A DNA stretch of 64,000 bases, taken from Verrucomicrobiota bacterium. GTDB taxonomy: Bacteria; Verrucomicrobiota; Verrucomicrobiia; Opitutales; Opitutaceae. Shown here one piece after another: positions 43,228-52,028 of this stretch. The stretch is from assembly GCA_016235555.1 (NCBI GenBank), contig JACRKC010000086.1:18883-82882 (forward strand). The letters are read 5' to 3'. Position numbers and translations under genes: made by a program. The notes beneath the pieces were generated by a model. That model saw only the letters and a list, made by a program, of their open reading frames with translations, was not told the origin of the DNA and searched no databases. The first letter of the stretch is position 1. Every line of letters begins with the position of its first letter.

Positions 43228-45102
43228 ATGAAGCTGCTCTCCTCCCTCTGGCTGCGCTGCCACTGGCTCCACCTGCCCGGCGCGGTCCTGATCGCCCTGC
43301 TGCAACGCACTCCGGTGCTGCGCCTCGCCACGCTCGCCGAGGAGCGCCTTGCGAGTTCGCCGCTCGGCAGCGTGCTCCGCTCGGCGTTCGCCACGACCGC
43401 TTCGCTCGGCGTGCTGCACACCCTCGCGGGAGCCACGCAGCTCACCGCGTCCACCGCCAGCCCGCTCCGGGCGACGGTCGGCACGGCCATCCCGACCGTG
43501 GCCATGACGGTGACTGGTGCGCAGACTCCGCCCGGTTCGTTTCTCGTCACCGGGCCGATTCCCGCCGGTCTGGCCATTTCCGGACTCACCGGCAATGGCG
43601 GCACTTTCAACGGCGCGACCCTCACCATGACCGGCACGCCGACAGCGGCCGGCACCTATGCGATGACGATCCGGGCTTGGGAGAAAGCCAACCGCACCGG
43701 CGACGTGTCCAGCAACTTCACCTACACCGTCGTCGTGTCCGCGCCGGCTTCCGCCGCCCCCTCGATCTCCGCCCAACCGGCCAGTCGCACCGTCGATGCC
43801 GGTGCGAGCGTGACCTTCGCGGTCACCGCCAGCGGCTCGCCGGCGCCTGTCTATCAATGGCTCAAGGACGGTGCGACCCTCGCGGCCGCCACCAACGCCA
43901 CGCTCACCATCGCGGGCGCGCAGCCCACCGATGCCGGCACCTACACCGTCGTCGTCTCCAATCCCAGCGGCTCGCTCACCAGCAGCGCCGCCGTGCTCAC
44001 CGTCAACGTGCCCACCACGACGACCCCGGTGACGTTCGCCGCCCAGCCCGCGGCGCAGGTCGTCACCGCCGGCAGCACCGTCGTGTTCAACGCCCCCGCC
44101 ACCGGCGCGACCAGCTATCAATGGAACCGCAACGGCACCGCCGTCGCCGGCGCCACCTCCCCCATGCTCGTCGTGAACGGCGCCACCGCGGCGCAGGCCG
44201 GCACCTACACGGTCGTCGCCAGCAACGGCGCCACGTCGGTCACCAGCAACGCCGCCGCCCTCACGCTCGCGACGGCCGCCCCCGTCGACATCGGCCACAT
44301 CGTCAACCTCTCCATCCTCACGCCGCTCGCCCTGGGCGAGACGATGACGATGGGCACCGTGCTCGGCGGCGCCGGCACGGTCGGCAACAAGGCTCTGCTC
44401 GCCCGCGTCGCGGGCCCGTCACTCGCGCCCCTCGGCGTCGCCGGCGTGCTGCCCGATCCGCAGATGTCGCTCGTCGCCGCCGGCGCCAGCGCGCCCGTCG
44501 CCACCAACAACGACTGGCTCGGCGCCCCCTCGCTCAGCACCGCGTTCGCCCAGGTCGGCGCCTTCGCCTACATGTCGTCCTTCTCGAAGGACGCCGCCCT
44601 CTACCAACCCGCGCTCGCCCCCGGCGGCTACAGCGTGCTCGTGAGCGACGCCACCGGCGCCGCCGGCACCGTGATCGCCGAACTCTACGACGAGACGCCG
44701 AGCAGCGCCTTCACCGCCACCACGCCGCGCCTCATCAACGTCTCCGTCCTGAAAAACATCGCCACGGGGGCGACGCTCACCGCCGGCTTCGTGATCGGCG
44801 GCACTACGTCGCGCACCGTGCTGGTCCGGGCCATCGGCCCCGGACTCGCGCAATTCGGCCTCTCCGACTTCATGGCTGATCCCAAGCTCGTGCTCTCCGG
44901 CGTGACCGCGAGCAACGACAACTGGGGCGGCGATCCGCAGATCACCGCCGCGGGCAATGCCGTCGGCGCCTTCGCGATCGCCGCCGCGGCCAGCAAGGAC
45001 GCCATGCTCCTCGTCACGCTCCCGCCCGGCGCCTACACCGCGCAGGTCAGCGGCACCGGCCCCGGCGGCACCGCGATCGTCGAAGTCTACGAAGTGCCCT
45101 GA
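43228..45102 (+). CDS. Large secreted Ig-domain protein ending in a tandem module (2 of 4)
   Basis: 624 residues with the same design as the preceding protein and clearly paralogous. N-terminal WLHLPGAVLIALLQRTPVLR and SAFATTASLGVLHTLAGATQ, an He_PIG-like domain (to about 170), two Ig-like domains (SISAQPASRTVDAGASVTFA; VTFAAQPAAQVVTAGSTVVF), and the two modules (HIVNLSILTPLALGETMTMG; RLINVSVLKNIATGATLTAG) closing at VEVYEVP. Tandem gene duplication is the simplest origin. Function as above. Confidence 0.85.
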   Translation: MKLLSSLWLRCHWLHLPGAVLIALLQRTPVLRLATLAEERLASSPLGSVLRSAFATTASLGVLHTLAGATQLTASTASPLRATVGTAIPTVAMTVTGAQTPPGSFLVTGPIPAGLAISGLTGNGGTFNGATLTMTGTPTAAGTYAMTIRAWEKANRTGDVSSNFTYTVVVSAPASAAPSISAQPASRTVDAGASVTFAVTASGSPAPVYQWLKDGATLAAATNATLTIAGAQPTDAGTYTVVVSNPSGSLTSSAAVLTVNVPTTTTPVTFAAQPAAQVVTAGSTVVFNAPATGATSYQWNRNGTAVAGATSPMLVVNGATAAQAGTYTVVASNGATSVTSNAAALTLATAAPVDIGHIVNLSILTPLALGETMTMGTVLGGAGTVGNKALLARVAGPSLAPLGVAGVLPDPQMSLVAAGASAPVATNNDWLGAPSLSTAFAQVGAFAYMSSFSKDAALYQPALAPGGYSVLVSDATGAAGTVIAELYDETPSSAFTATTPRLINVSVLKNIATGATLTAGFVIGGTTSRTVLVRAIGPGLAQFGLSDFMADPKLVLSGVTASNDNWGGDPQITAAGNAVGAFAIAAAASKDAMLLVTLPPGAYTAQVSGTGPGGTAIVEVYEVP

Positions 45103-45635
45103 ACGAGTCGTGGACGAGGCGTCCCGCCTCGTTTGGCCGAACGTGCGGCGACCGAGGGGAAACGCGAGTGACTCCGCCTGGTAGCCGCGAGCGCCAGCGA
45201 GTGGACCGCTCGCGCCAACCACTCGCCGGCGCCCGCAGCTACCCGTCACGAGACCTCCGGGCCGTGCCACCCGAGCGGATGCCGCGGCCAGACCGCTCCG
45301 CGTTCGCCGGGCGCATCTCACTTTCGTGCATTGCGGAGGGGCGCTTTTCCAAGCGCCCAAGCTCGGCGGTTGAAAACCGCCGCTCCGTCGCTCTCGCCGG
45401 ACTGCAAGCAACTGAGATGCGCCCCCTTCGCCGGGTGTAACTCAAACTGAGGTCAGTTCTCGAATGCCTTGGCTGTAGCGGCGGTCTATGACCGCCGTCG
45501 TTGCGCCAATGGGATTCGTTCGGCGGTCATAGACCGCCGCTACAAACTACTGACCTCAGTTTGAGTCACACCCCGTTCGCCGCCGTGGAACAATCAGGCT
45601 GGCCGCGCGTCAGTCGCTTGCCAACCTGTCGCCTC
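45103..45635. repeat. 533-base gap packed with at least five palindromic elements
   Basis: No gene is visible. In order: GTGGACGAGGCGTCCCGCCT micro-hairpin (45110-45131); facing pair bounded GTAG...CTAC (45181-45204 / 45219-45242); a CGTGGCAC-type half (45244-45272); an element with outer arms GGGCGCATCTCACTTTCGTG (45309 on) and ...ACTGAGATGCGCCC (to 45424), holding inner palindromes GGGGCGCTTTTCCAAGCGCC and GGCGGTTGAAAACCGCC; and the three-layer GGTGTAACTCAAACTGAGGT element (45434-45572). Confidence 0.85.
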
Positions 45636-47687
45636 ATGTTCTCCGTCCGCCGCCTCGTCCTCCTGCCGTTGCTCGCGCTCGCGCTGCACGCCCAGAGCAC
45701 CACGCCCACGCTCACCCAAGCGCTGCCCGCGCAGACGTTCCTCCCCGGCGCCGCGGCCACCACCCTCGACTTGCGCAGTTATTTCGGACTCCCCGGCGTC
45801 AGCGGACAAGTCGCCCAAGTCGACACCGTGCTCGGCAAGTTCAACGTTGAACTGTTTGCGAGCGACGCACCGAAGACAGTCGAGAACTTCATGGCATACA
45901 TCGCTGCCGGCCGATGGAGTAACAGCATCGTGCATCGGTCGATCCCTGGCTTTGTGATTCAGATGGGCGGCTATACCGCCGCCACGCCGCCCGTCGCGAT
46001 CGCCAAGTTTGCTCCGGTTCAAAACGAATATAAACGCTCCAGCCTTCGTGGCACACTGGCCATGGCTAAGATCGGCCCCGCGCCGGGACAGGTTCCGACC
46101 GACGCCACCATCAACAGCGCGACGAGTGAATGGTTCGTCAATCTCGGCAACAATAGCGCCAACCTCGACAACCAGAATGGCGGTTTCACCGTTTTCGCTC
46201 GCGTCATCGGTTCTGGTATGACGGTCGTCGACGCAATCGCCGCCGTGCCGGTTTACAATGGCGGGACCGGAACGGCGTTTGAAAATGTTCCGCTGCGCGA
46301 CATCCAGACAGGGCAGAGTAATATCGAGATTTCCAACCTCATCGTCGTGCGCAGTGTCGCCATCACGCCCATCTATCCCGCGTCCACCGGCAGCACCTCC
46401 GTGTTGAGCTTCTCCGTCACGAGTTCCAATCCCGCCGTCGCCACCGCCGCGCTCTCCGGCTCCTCGCTGACCCTCACCCCCGTCGCCAACGGCAGCGCCT
46501 CGATCACCGTCACCGCCACCGACACCAACGGCAACGCGATCACCGGCACCATCGCCGTCACCGTGGGCGGCCCCGTCGCCGCCGCCATCACGGCGCAGCC
46601 CACGCCGCAGATCCGCATGATCAGCGGCACGAGCAACACTGTCGTCTTCAACGTCACCGCCACCGGCACGCCCGCGCCCACCTATCAGTGGAAACGCAAC
46701 GGCGTGAACGTCACCGGCAAGACGACCGCCACCTACGTCCTCACCAACGCCTCCGACGCGCAGGCCGGCACCTTCACCTGCGTCGTCACCAACGTCGTCG
46801 GTCCTGCGGAGGAAAGCCGGCCGTCCGTGCTCTCGTTTATCGTGGCGTCCGGCCCCAGCCGCCTCGCCAATCTCTCCATCCTCACCGATCTCGCGAGTGG
46901 CGAATCCATGACCATGGGCACGATTATTGGCGGCCCTGGCACCAGCTCCACCGCAACCAAACCGCTCCTCGCCCGCGCCGCCGGCCCCGCGCTCACGCAG
47001 TTTGGGTTGGGCGGTGTCCTCGCCGACCCGAAGATGACACTGAACTTCACCACCCCGACGCCCGCCGTCGTCATCGACAACAACAACGACTGGGGTGGGA
47101 GCGCCACACTCGCCAGCGCGTTCGGTGCCGTCGGCGCCTTCGCCTACGCGACCTCCGGTTCGAAAGACGCCGCCATCTTCCGTCCCGCGCTCGCGCCTGG
47201 AAAATACACCGTCGAGGTTGGCGACGTCGGCTCCGCCAGCGGCACGGTCATCGCCGAACTCTACGACTCGACTCCCGACGCAGCCTTCACGTCGTCGACT
47301 CCGCGCCTCATGAACGTCTCGGCGCTCAAGCAGATTGCTTTCGGCTCGTCGCTCACCGTCGGTTTCAATATCGGCGGCACCACGGCCAAGACCGTGCTCG
47401 TGCGCGCGATGGGGCCGACGTTGTCCGTCTTCGGCGTGGCCGGCACCATGGCTGACCCGCAACTCGCGCTCTACTCCGGCTCCGCCAAGATCGCCGAGAA
47501 CGACAACTGGGGCGGCGACCTCCAGCTCTCCAGCGCCGGCGACAGCGTCGGCGCCTTTTCCCCGAGCAATGCGGGCAGCCGCGACGCGATCCTCCTCGTG
47601 ACGCTCGCCCCCGGCAGCTACACCGCCCAAGTGAGCGGCGTCGGCAGCGGTGGCCTCGCCCTCGTCGAAGTCTACGAAGTGCCCTGA
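45636..47687 (+). CDS. Secreted cyclophilin-type domain fused to Ig-like domains and the tandem module (3 of 4)
   Basis: 683 residues. Signal peptide MFSVRRLVLLPLLALALHAQ. Residues about 45-225 are a cyclophilin (peptidyl-prolyl isomerase) fold: VDTVLGKFNVELFASDAPKT, HRSIPGFVIQMGG (Arg, Phe, Gln of the active site present), NEYKRSSLRGTLAMAK, FTVFARVIGSGMTVVDAI. The usual second motif SQFFI is SEWFVNL, so catalysis may be weak. Then a BIG2-like repeat (VLSFSVTSSNPAVATAALSG), an Ig-like domain, and both modules, closing at VEVYEVP. A prolyl isomerase tethered to a surface protein is unusual. Confidence 0.85.
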   Translation: MFSVRRLVLLPLLALALHAQSTTPTLTQALPAQTFLPGAAATTLDLRSYFGLPGVSGQVAQVDTVLGKFNVELFASDAPKTVENFMAYIAAGRWSNSIVHRSIPGFVIQMGGYTAATPPVAIAKFAPVQNEYKRSSLRGTLAMAKIGPAPGQVPTDATINSATSEWFVNLGNNSANLDNQNGGFTVFARVIGSGMTVVDAIAAVPVYNGGTGTAFENVPLRDIQTGQSNIEISNLIVVRSVAITPIYPASTGSTSVLSFSVTSSNPAVATAALSGSSLTLTPVANGSASITVTATDTNGNAITGTIAVTVGGPVAAAITAQPTPQIRMISGTSNTVVFNVTATGTPAPTYQWKRNGVNVTGKTTATYVLTNASDAQAGTFTCVVTNVVGPAEESRPSVLSFIVASGPSRLANLSILTDLASGESMTMGTIIGGPGTSSTATKPLLARAAGPALTQFGLGGVLADPKMTLNFTTPTPAVVIDNNNDWGGSATLASAFGAVGAFAYATSGSKDAAIFRPALAPGKYTVEVGDVGSASGTVIAELYDSTPDAAFTSSTPRLMNVSALKQIAFGSSLTVGFNIGGTTAKTVLVRAMGPTLSVFGVAGTMADPQLALYSGSAKIAENDNWGGDLQLSSAGDSVGAFSPSNAGSRDAILLVTLAPGSYTAQVSGVGSGGLALVEVYEVP

Positions 47688-47696
47688 TCGTCCGTC

Positions 47697-47718
47697 GTGG
47701 ACGAGGCGTCTCGCCTCG
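47697..47718. repeat. Palindromic micro-hairpin, GTGGACGAGGC type
   Basis: GTGGACGAGGCGTCTCGCCT with CG following, 9 bases after the preceding stop codon. Other copies of this type: 45110-45131 and 51899-51921. Confidence 0.7.
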
Positions 47719-47795
47719 TGCCCCCACCGGTCACGAATCGAAATCCTCCGGTCACATCCGCGGGTGACGCCCGGCCGAAGTGCGTCCATGGTGAG

Positions 47796-50700
47796 ATGCG
47801 CTTCAACCTTCCCCGCATGACTCGCGCCGCCCTCCCGCTGTTCGTCGCTCTGCCCTTCGCCGCCGCGGCCGCGACCTACTACGTCGCCCCCACCGGCAGC
47901 GACACCGCTCCCGGCACGCTCGCCGCCCCGTGGCGCACCATCGCCAAGTCCGCCGCGACCGCCGTCGCGGGCGACACCGTTTTCCTCCGCGCCGGCTCCT
48001 ACCACGAGGCGCTCGTGCCCGCCAACTCCGGCACCGCCTCCGCCCCGATCACGTTTTCCAGTTACAACAACGAACCGGTCATCCTCGTCGGCTTCGATGC
48101 GATCACACCGGGCAGCGGCGGCGCCGGCCAATGGACCCAGCACAGCGCCAATATCTGGAAAATCCAGCTCGCCGCCGCGCACGGCTTCGGCGCCGGCAGC
48201 ACCGGCCGCAATCAGGTCGCGCTCGGCGGCACGCTCCTGCGCGAAGCGCGCTGGCCCAATTCGTCCGTCTACAACGACGTCGCGCGCATGACCATGACGT
48301 TGTCCGACGCCGGCTCGGTCGACACCACGAGCCGCGACGCGCAGGGCCTCTACGCGTGCACTTACACGGACGCCGCCCTGAACGGCTTCGCCGCCAACGC
48401 CTGGGTCGGCGCCACGATGCGCCTGGCCGTCGGCAAACAGTGGAATCCCGCCTCCGGCACCGTCACCGCCTCCACCTCGTCCACGATCACGTTTCGCTAC
48501 AAGTTCCTCGGCGGCGGTAACGACAACCCGCAGCGTGACGATCCGTATTTTCTTTTCGGGCGGCTCGTCGCGCTCGACAGCGACGGCGAGTTCTTCCTCG
48601 ACGACAGCGGACGCGACGGCCCGGCCTTCACGCTCTACGTTTACTCCTCCGCCGGATCGCCCGCGGGCCGCGGACTCGAGGTGCGCACGCGCGAGCTCGG
48701 CGTCGATCTCTCCGGCCGCAGCTACATCAACATCGTCGGCCTCGGCTTCGTCGCCGCGCGCATCACGATGAACGCCGCCACCGCCAACTGCGTGCTCGAC
48801 CGCCTCTTCGTCGAACAGTGCGCGCAGAACCTCGGCCTGCTCGCCACCGGCAACGGCGACGGCGTCACGCTCGCCGGCACCAACAACACGCTGAAAAATT
48901 CCACCGTGAACTACGCCACGCAGCACGGCGTCGCGTTCGCCTCGTCCGCCAGCGGCTGCGTGGTCGACAACTGCGTGATCGATCACTGCGGGTTCACCGG
49001 CGTCACGACCGGCGATTCGCGCGCGCCGGTCGTGAAGAACAACACGATCCACGACACCGGTTCCTTTGGCATCGCGTTCAACGCGAAGGCGGGCCGCTTC
49101 CTCCGCAACCATGTCTACAACGCCGGCACCTACTGCGTGGACATCGGGCTGATCAACGCGTTCGCGATCGGCGACGCCGAGGGCACCGAGATCGCCTACA
49201 ACTGGGCCCACGACAATCTCGCGCCCTACGATCTGAGCCCCGCGCACGGCTGGAATGGCGGTTGCGGCATCCGCGCCGACTGCGGCTTCGCGCCGTTCGC
49301 GAGCCTCAACCTCCTCGTCCACCACAACGTCGTGTGGAACACCACGCACCCCGGCTCGATCGTCTTCTGGGGCGTGACCGATGCGCAGTGGGCGGCGACG
49401 ACCCGCACCTACGCGCAGGGTTCGTCGTCGATCGACACGCGCGAATTCGCCTACCACAACACGCTCCAGAAAAACCTCGAGTTCGGCGCCGGCCGCACCG
49501 GTGGCGTGCCGATCTCTGGCAGCGGCGGACGCATCAAAAACAACCTGCTCGCCGGCACCTTCGCGCCCAACGGCGTCAGCACCACCAACGTCGAGGCCGA
49601 CACCAATCTCTTCGCCACCGCCGTGTCGGGCTTCGCCAGCAACACAATCAGCGCGTTGCCCTTCGTTTCGCCGTTGGAGAGCGGCTTCGCCATCCCGGCC
49701 GCCGCCATCGACGCCGGCCTCGTGCTCGCGCCCTACACCGACGGCTACGTTGGCGCCAGGCCCGACCTCGGCGCCTACGAAAGTGGCGGCGCCTTCTGGA
49801 TTCCCGGTGCGACGCTGTTGTCGCAGGACATGGGTGCGCTCACCGCGGGCTACGACAGCGCCACAGGCAAAGTCACGCTCGCCGGTCTGCCCGAAGGGCG
49901 CACGATCCCCGACACCGCCCGGCTCCGGATCGGCACCGCGACCAGCACCGCCGTGCGCGCGACGCACGACCTGGCCACGCACACGTTCCGCGCCGTGTTC
50001 ACGATCGACGTGAGCGGGCAGGGCGGCGCGCAGGCCGTGTCGCTCGCGCTCGACGGCACGACGTTCCTGCCGCTGGCTGCGACGATCACGCTCCCCGGCG
50101 CGCAGACCGGTGGTGGCACCGGGCCCGCGGCGGCGAGCGCGCGCACCTTCCGCGTCGAACCCGTCGCCGGCTTTGCGATCACCGGCAACGTGCCCAACGC
50201 CACCTACGTCGCCGCGGAAAACAAGGTCTACCTGATCTACAGCGTCGCCGGCGGCATCGTGCAGGCCACGTCCACGGATGGCGTGACGTTCTCCGATGTC
50301 GGTGTGCTGCACGCCGGGCTCACTACGCTGCTCGCTCCCGTCGGCAAGAACGGCGTCGACCTCCTGCTGCGGACGACGGTCGGCGGCGTGAAGCGCTACT
50401 TTGCCGGCGGGCTCGCGCGCAACGACCCCACGCGCCATCTCTACCGCGCCGACGCCGATGCCAGCGGCAAACTCACGCTCACCTCGACTCCGGTTTATAT
50501 TCCAGCCGCCGACGAGGGCGCGCACGCCGGTGTGCCGGACATCATCGTGACGCGCGACGGGCGCTGGCGGATGTTCTATGTGCCGGTGCCCGCCGCACGG
50601 AACAACACGCGCACCGCCGTCTCGTCCGACGAGGGCGCGTCGTGGACTTACGAGAGCAACAACCCGTTCGGCGACTTCGCCGCCTCGCAGGGCGCCGCCA

Positions 50701-51845
50701 CGACCAACGTCGACCCGTGCCCCTTCCGCCTCGCCGACGGCACTTACTTCGCGGTCACGATGCGCGCTGGAAAACTCTATTTCTGGAACAGCGACGACGG
50801 CCTCACCTTCACCGAGATCGCCGGCAGCGAGCTGACCGCGGCCGCGTTCTCCGCCACCGCACCCGGCGCCAGCGCGCTCTTCGATCCGACGATCGTGCAG
50901 TTGTTCGACGGCACGATCTACCTCTACGCGACCGCCGGTGTCGTGTCCGGCACCTACACGGAGCGGCTCGTGGCCGCGCGCCTCGTGCCGTCGTCCGGCG
51001 GCACGGCCACCGCCACGGCGCGCATCGGCAATCTCTCGATTCTCACCGCCCTCGGCGCCGCCGGTGAGAGCTTCACCGTCGGCACCGTGATCGGCGGCGC
51101 CGGCACGAGCGGCGTGAAGCCGCTGCTCATCCGCGCGGCCGGCCCGTCGCTCGCGGCGTTCGGTGTCGCTACCCCGCTGGCCGATCCGCGGCTCGACGTG
51201 CTCTCGGGTCAATCCGTCGTGGCGAACAACGACAACTGGGGTGGTGGCGGTTCGCTCGCCGCGCTTTTTGCGCAGGTCGGCGCGTTTGCCTACGCGAGCA
51301 CCGGCTCGCGCGACGCCGCGGTGGCGTTTTCCCCGACGGTGGTCGCGCCGGCCAGCTACACCATCCAGATCACCGGCGTCGGCGGTGCGACCGGCGCCGT
51401 GCTTGCTGAACTCTACGACGCCACCCCCGCGGCCTCGTTCGCGGCCTCGACGCCGCGCCTCATCAACGTGTCCGTGCTCAAGCAGATCTCCGCGGGCGGT
51501 TCGCTCACCGCCGGTTTCGTGATCGCGGGCAGCGGCAGCCGGCAGGTGCTCGTGCGCGCCGTGGGGCCGGCCTTGAGCGCCGCGCCGTTCAGCGTTTCCG
51601 GCGCCATGGCCGATCCACAGATCGCGCTCTTCAACGGCCCCGCGCAAATCACGGCCAACGACAACTGGGGCGGCGGCGCGGGCCTCGCCTCGGCGTTTTC
51701 CGCGGTCGGTGCTTTTGCGCTTCCCGCCGGCTCGCGCGACGCCGCGCTGCTGTCGGGGCTCGGTCCCGGCAACTACACGGCGCAGGTCACCGGTGCCGCC
51801 GGCGCGGGCGGCTGGGTGCTCGTCGAGGTCTACGAAATCCCCTGA
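47796..51845 (+). CDS. Giant secreted right-handed beta-helix protein with a propeller and the tandem module (4 of 4)
   Basis: 1349 residues from ATG 47796 (ATG 47817 is an alternative). Signal peptide MTRAALPLFVALPFAAAAAT, then YYVAPTGSDTAPGTLAAPWR with TIAKSAATAVAGDTVFLRAG, the standard opening of DUF1565/pectate-lyase-type beta-helix proteins. Helix repeats continue to about 690 (CVVDNCVIDHCGFTGVTTGD, NNTIHDTGSFGIAFN). Residues about 785-1065 look like a five-bladed propeller of glycosidase type (DIIVTRDGRWRMFYVPVPAA, DEGASWTYESNNPF). Both modules follow, closing at VEVYEIP. Likely binds or cleaves polysaccharide outside the cell; catalytic residues cannot be assigned by eye. Confidence 0.82.
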   Translation: MRFNLPRMTRAALPLFVALPFAAAAATYYVAPTGSDTAPGTLAAPWRTIAKSAATAVAGDTVFLRAGSYHEALVPANSGTASAPITFSSYNNEPVILVGFDAITPGSGGAGQWTQHSANIWKIQLAAAHGFGAGSTGRNQVALGGTLLREARWPNSSVYNDVARMTMTLSDAGSVDTTSRDAQGLYACTYTDAALNGFAANAWVGATMRLAVGKQWNPASGTVTASTSSTITFRYKFLGGGNDNPQRDDPYFLFGRLVALDSDGEFFLDDSGRDGPAFTLYVYSSAGSPAGRGLEVRTRELGVDLSGRSYINIVGLGFVAARITMNAATANCVLDRLFVEQCAQNLGLLATGNGDGVTLAGTNNTLKNSTVNYATQHGVAFASSASGCVVDNCVIDHCGFTGVTTGDSRAPVVKNNTIHDTGSFGIAFNAKAGRFLRNHVYNAGTYCVDIGLINAFAIGDAEGTEIAYNWAHDNLAPYDLSPAHGWNGGCGIRADCGFAPFASLNLLVHHNVVWNTTHPGSIVFWGVTDAQWAATTRTYAQGSSSIDTREFAYHNTLQKNLEFGAGRTGGVPISGSGGRIKNNLLAGTFAPNGVSTTNVEADTNLFATAVSGFASNTISALPFVSPLESGFAIPAAAIDAGLVLAPYTDGYVGARPDLGAYESGGAFWIPGATLLSQDMGALTAGYDSATGKVTLAGLPEGRTIPDTARLRIGTATSTAVRATHDLATHTFRAVFTIDVSGQGGAQAVSLALDGTTFLPLAATITLPGAQTGGGTGPAAASARTFRVEPVAGFAITGNVPNATYVAAENKVYLIYSVAGGIVQATSTDGVTFSDVGVLHAGLTTLLAPVGKNGVDLLLRTTVGGVKRYFAGGLARNDPTRHLYRADADASGKLTLTSTPVYIPAADEGAHAGVPDIIVTRDGRWRMFYVPVPAARNNTRTAVSSDEGASWTYESNNPFGDFAASQGAATTNVDPCPFRLADGTYFAVTMRAGKLYFWNSDDGLTFTEIAGSELTAAAFSATAPGASALFDPTIVQLFDGTIYLYATAGVVSGTYTERLVAARLVPSSGGTATATARIGNLSILTALGAAGESFTVGTVIGGAGTSGVKPLLIRAAGPSLAAFGVATPLADPRLDVLSGQSVVANNDNWGGGGSLAALFAQVGAFAYASTGSRDAAVAFSPTVVAPASYTIQITGVGGATGAVLAELYDATPAASFAASTPRLINVSVLKQISAGGSLTAGFVIAGSGSRQVLVRAVGPALSAAPFSVSGAMADPQIALFNGPAQITANDNWGGGAGLASAFSAVGAFALPAGSRDAALLSGLGPGNYTAQVTGAAGAGGWVLVEVYEIP

Positions 51846-51852
51846 ACGCGGG

Positions 51853-51943
51853 CGAGGCGCCTCTCAGTTTTCTGACTGAGGCGGGACGCCTCAGCCACGT
51901 GGACGAGGCGTCCCGCCTCGTCGATTGCAGGAAACTGAGCTGC
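51853..51943. repeat. Degenerate nested palindromic element
   Basis: Arms around CTCAGTTTTCTGACTGAGGC (51872 on) and GCAGGAAACTGAGCTGCG (to about 51944) enclose micro-hairpins GAGGCGGGACGCCTC and GTGGACGAGGCGTCCCGCCT (51899 on). It resembles the outer layer seen at 1617 and 45309. Confidence 0.65.
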
Positions 51944-52028
51944 GACCACGCGGGCGCTGCGGGCGGAATTCTCCTCGTCAGTGGCCGGTGCGCCTCTCAC
52001 GTTGGCCGCGGATTCAACCCCGTTGCCG

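Noticed and set aside
45594..51647. A 2017-residue open frame on the minus strand, antisense to the surface-protein genes
   Set aside because: It is Arg/Gly/Ala-biased without domains, and the plus strand has signal peptides, Ig domains and modules in phase. High GC makes stop codons rare in this antisense frame. The same holds for long antisense frames at 36715-40308 and 28450-30129.
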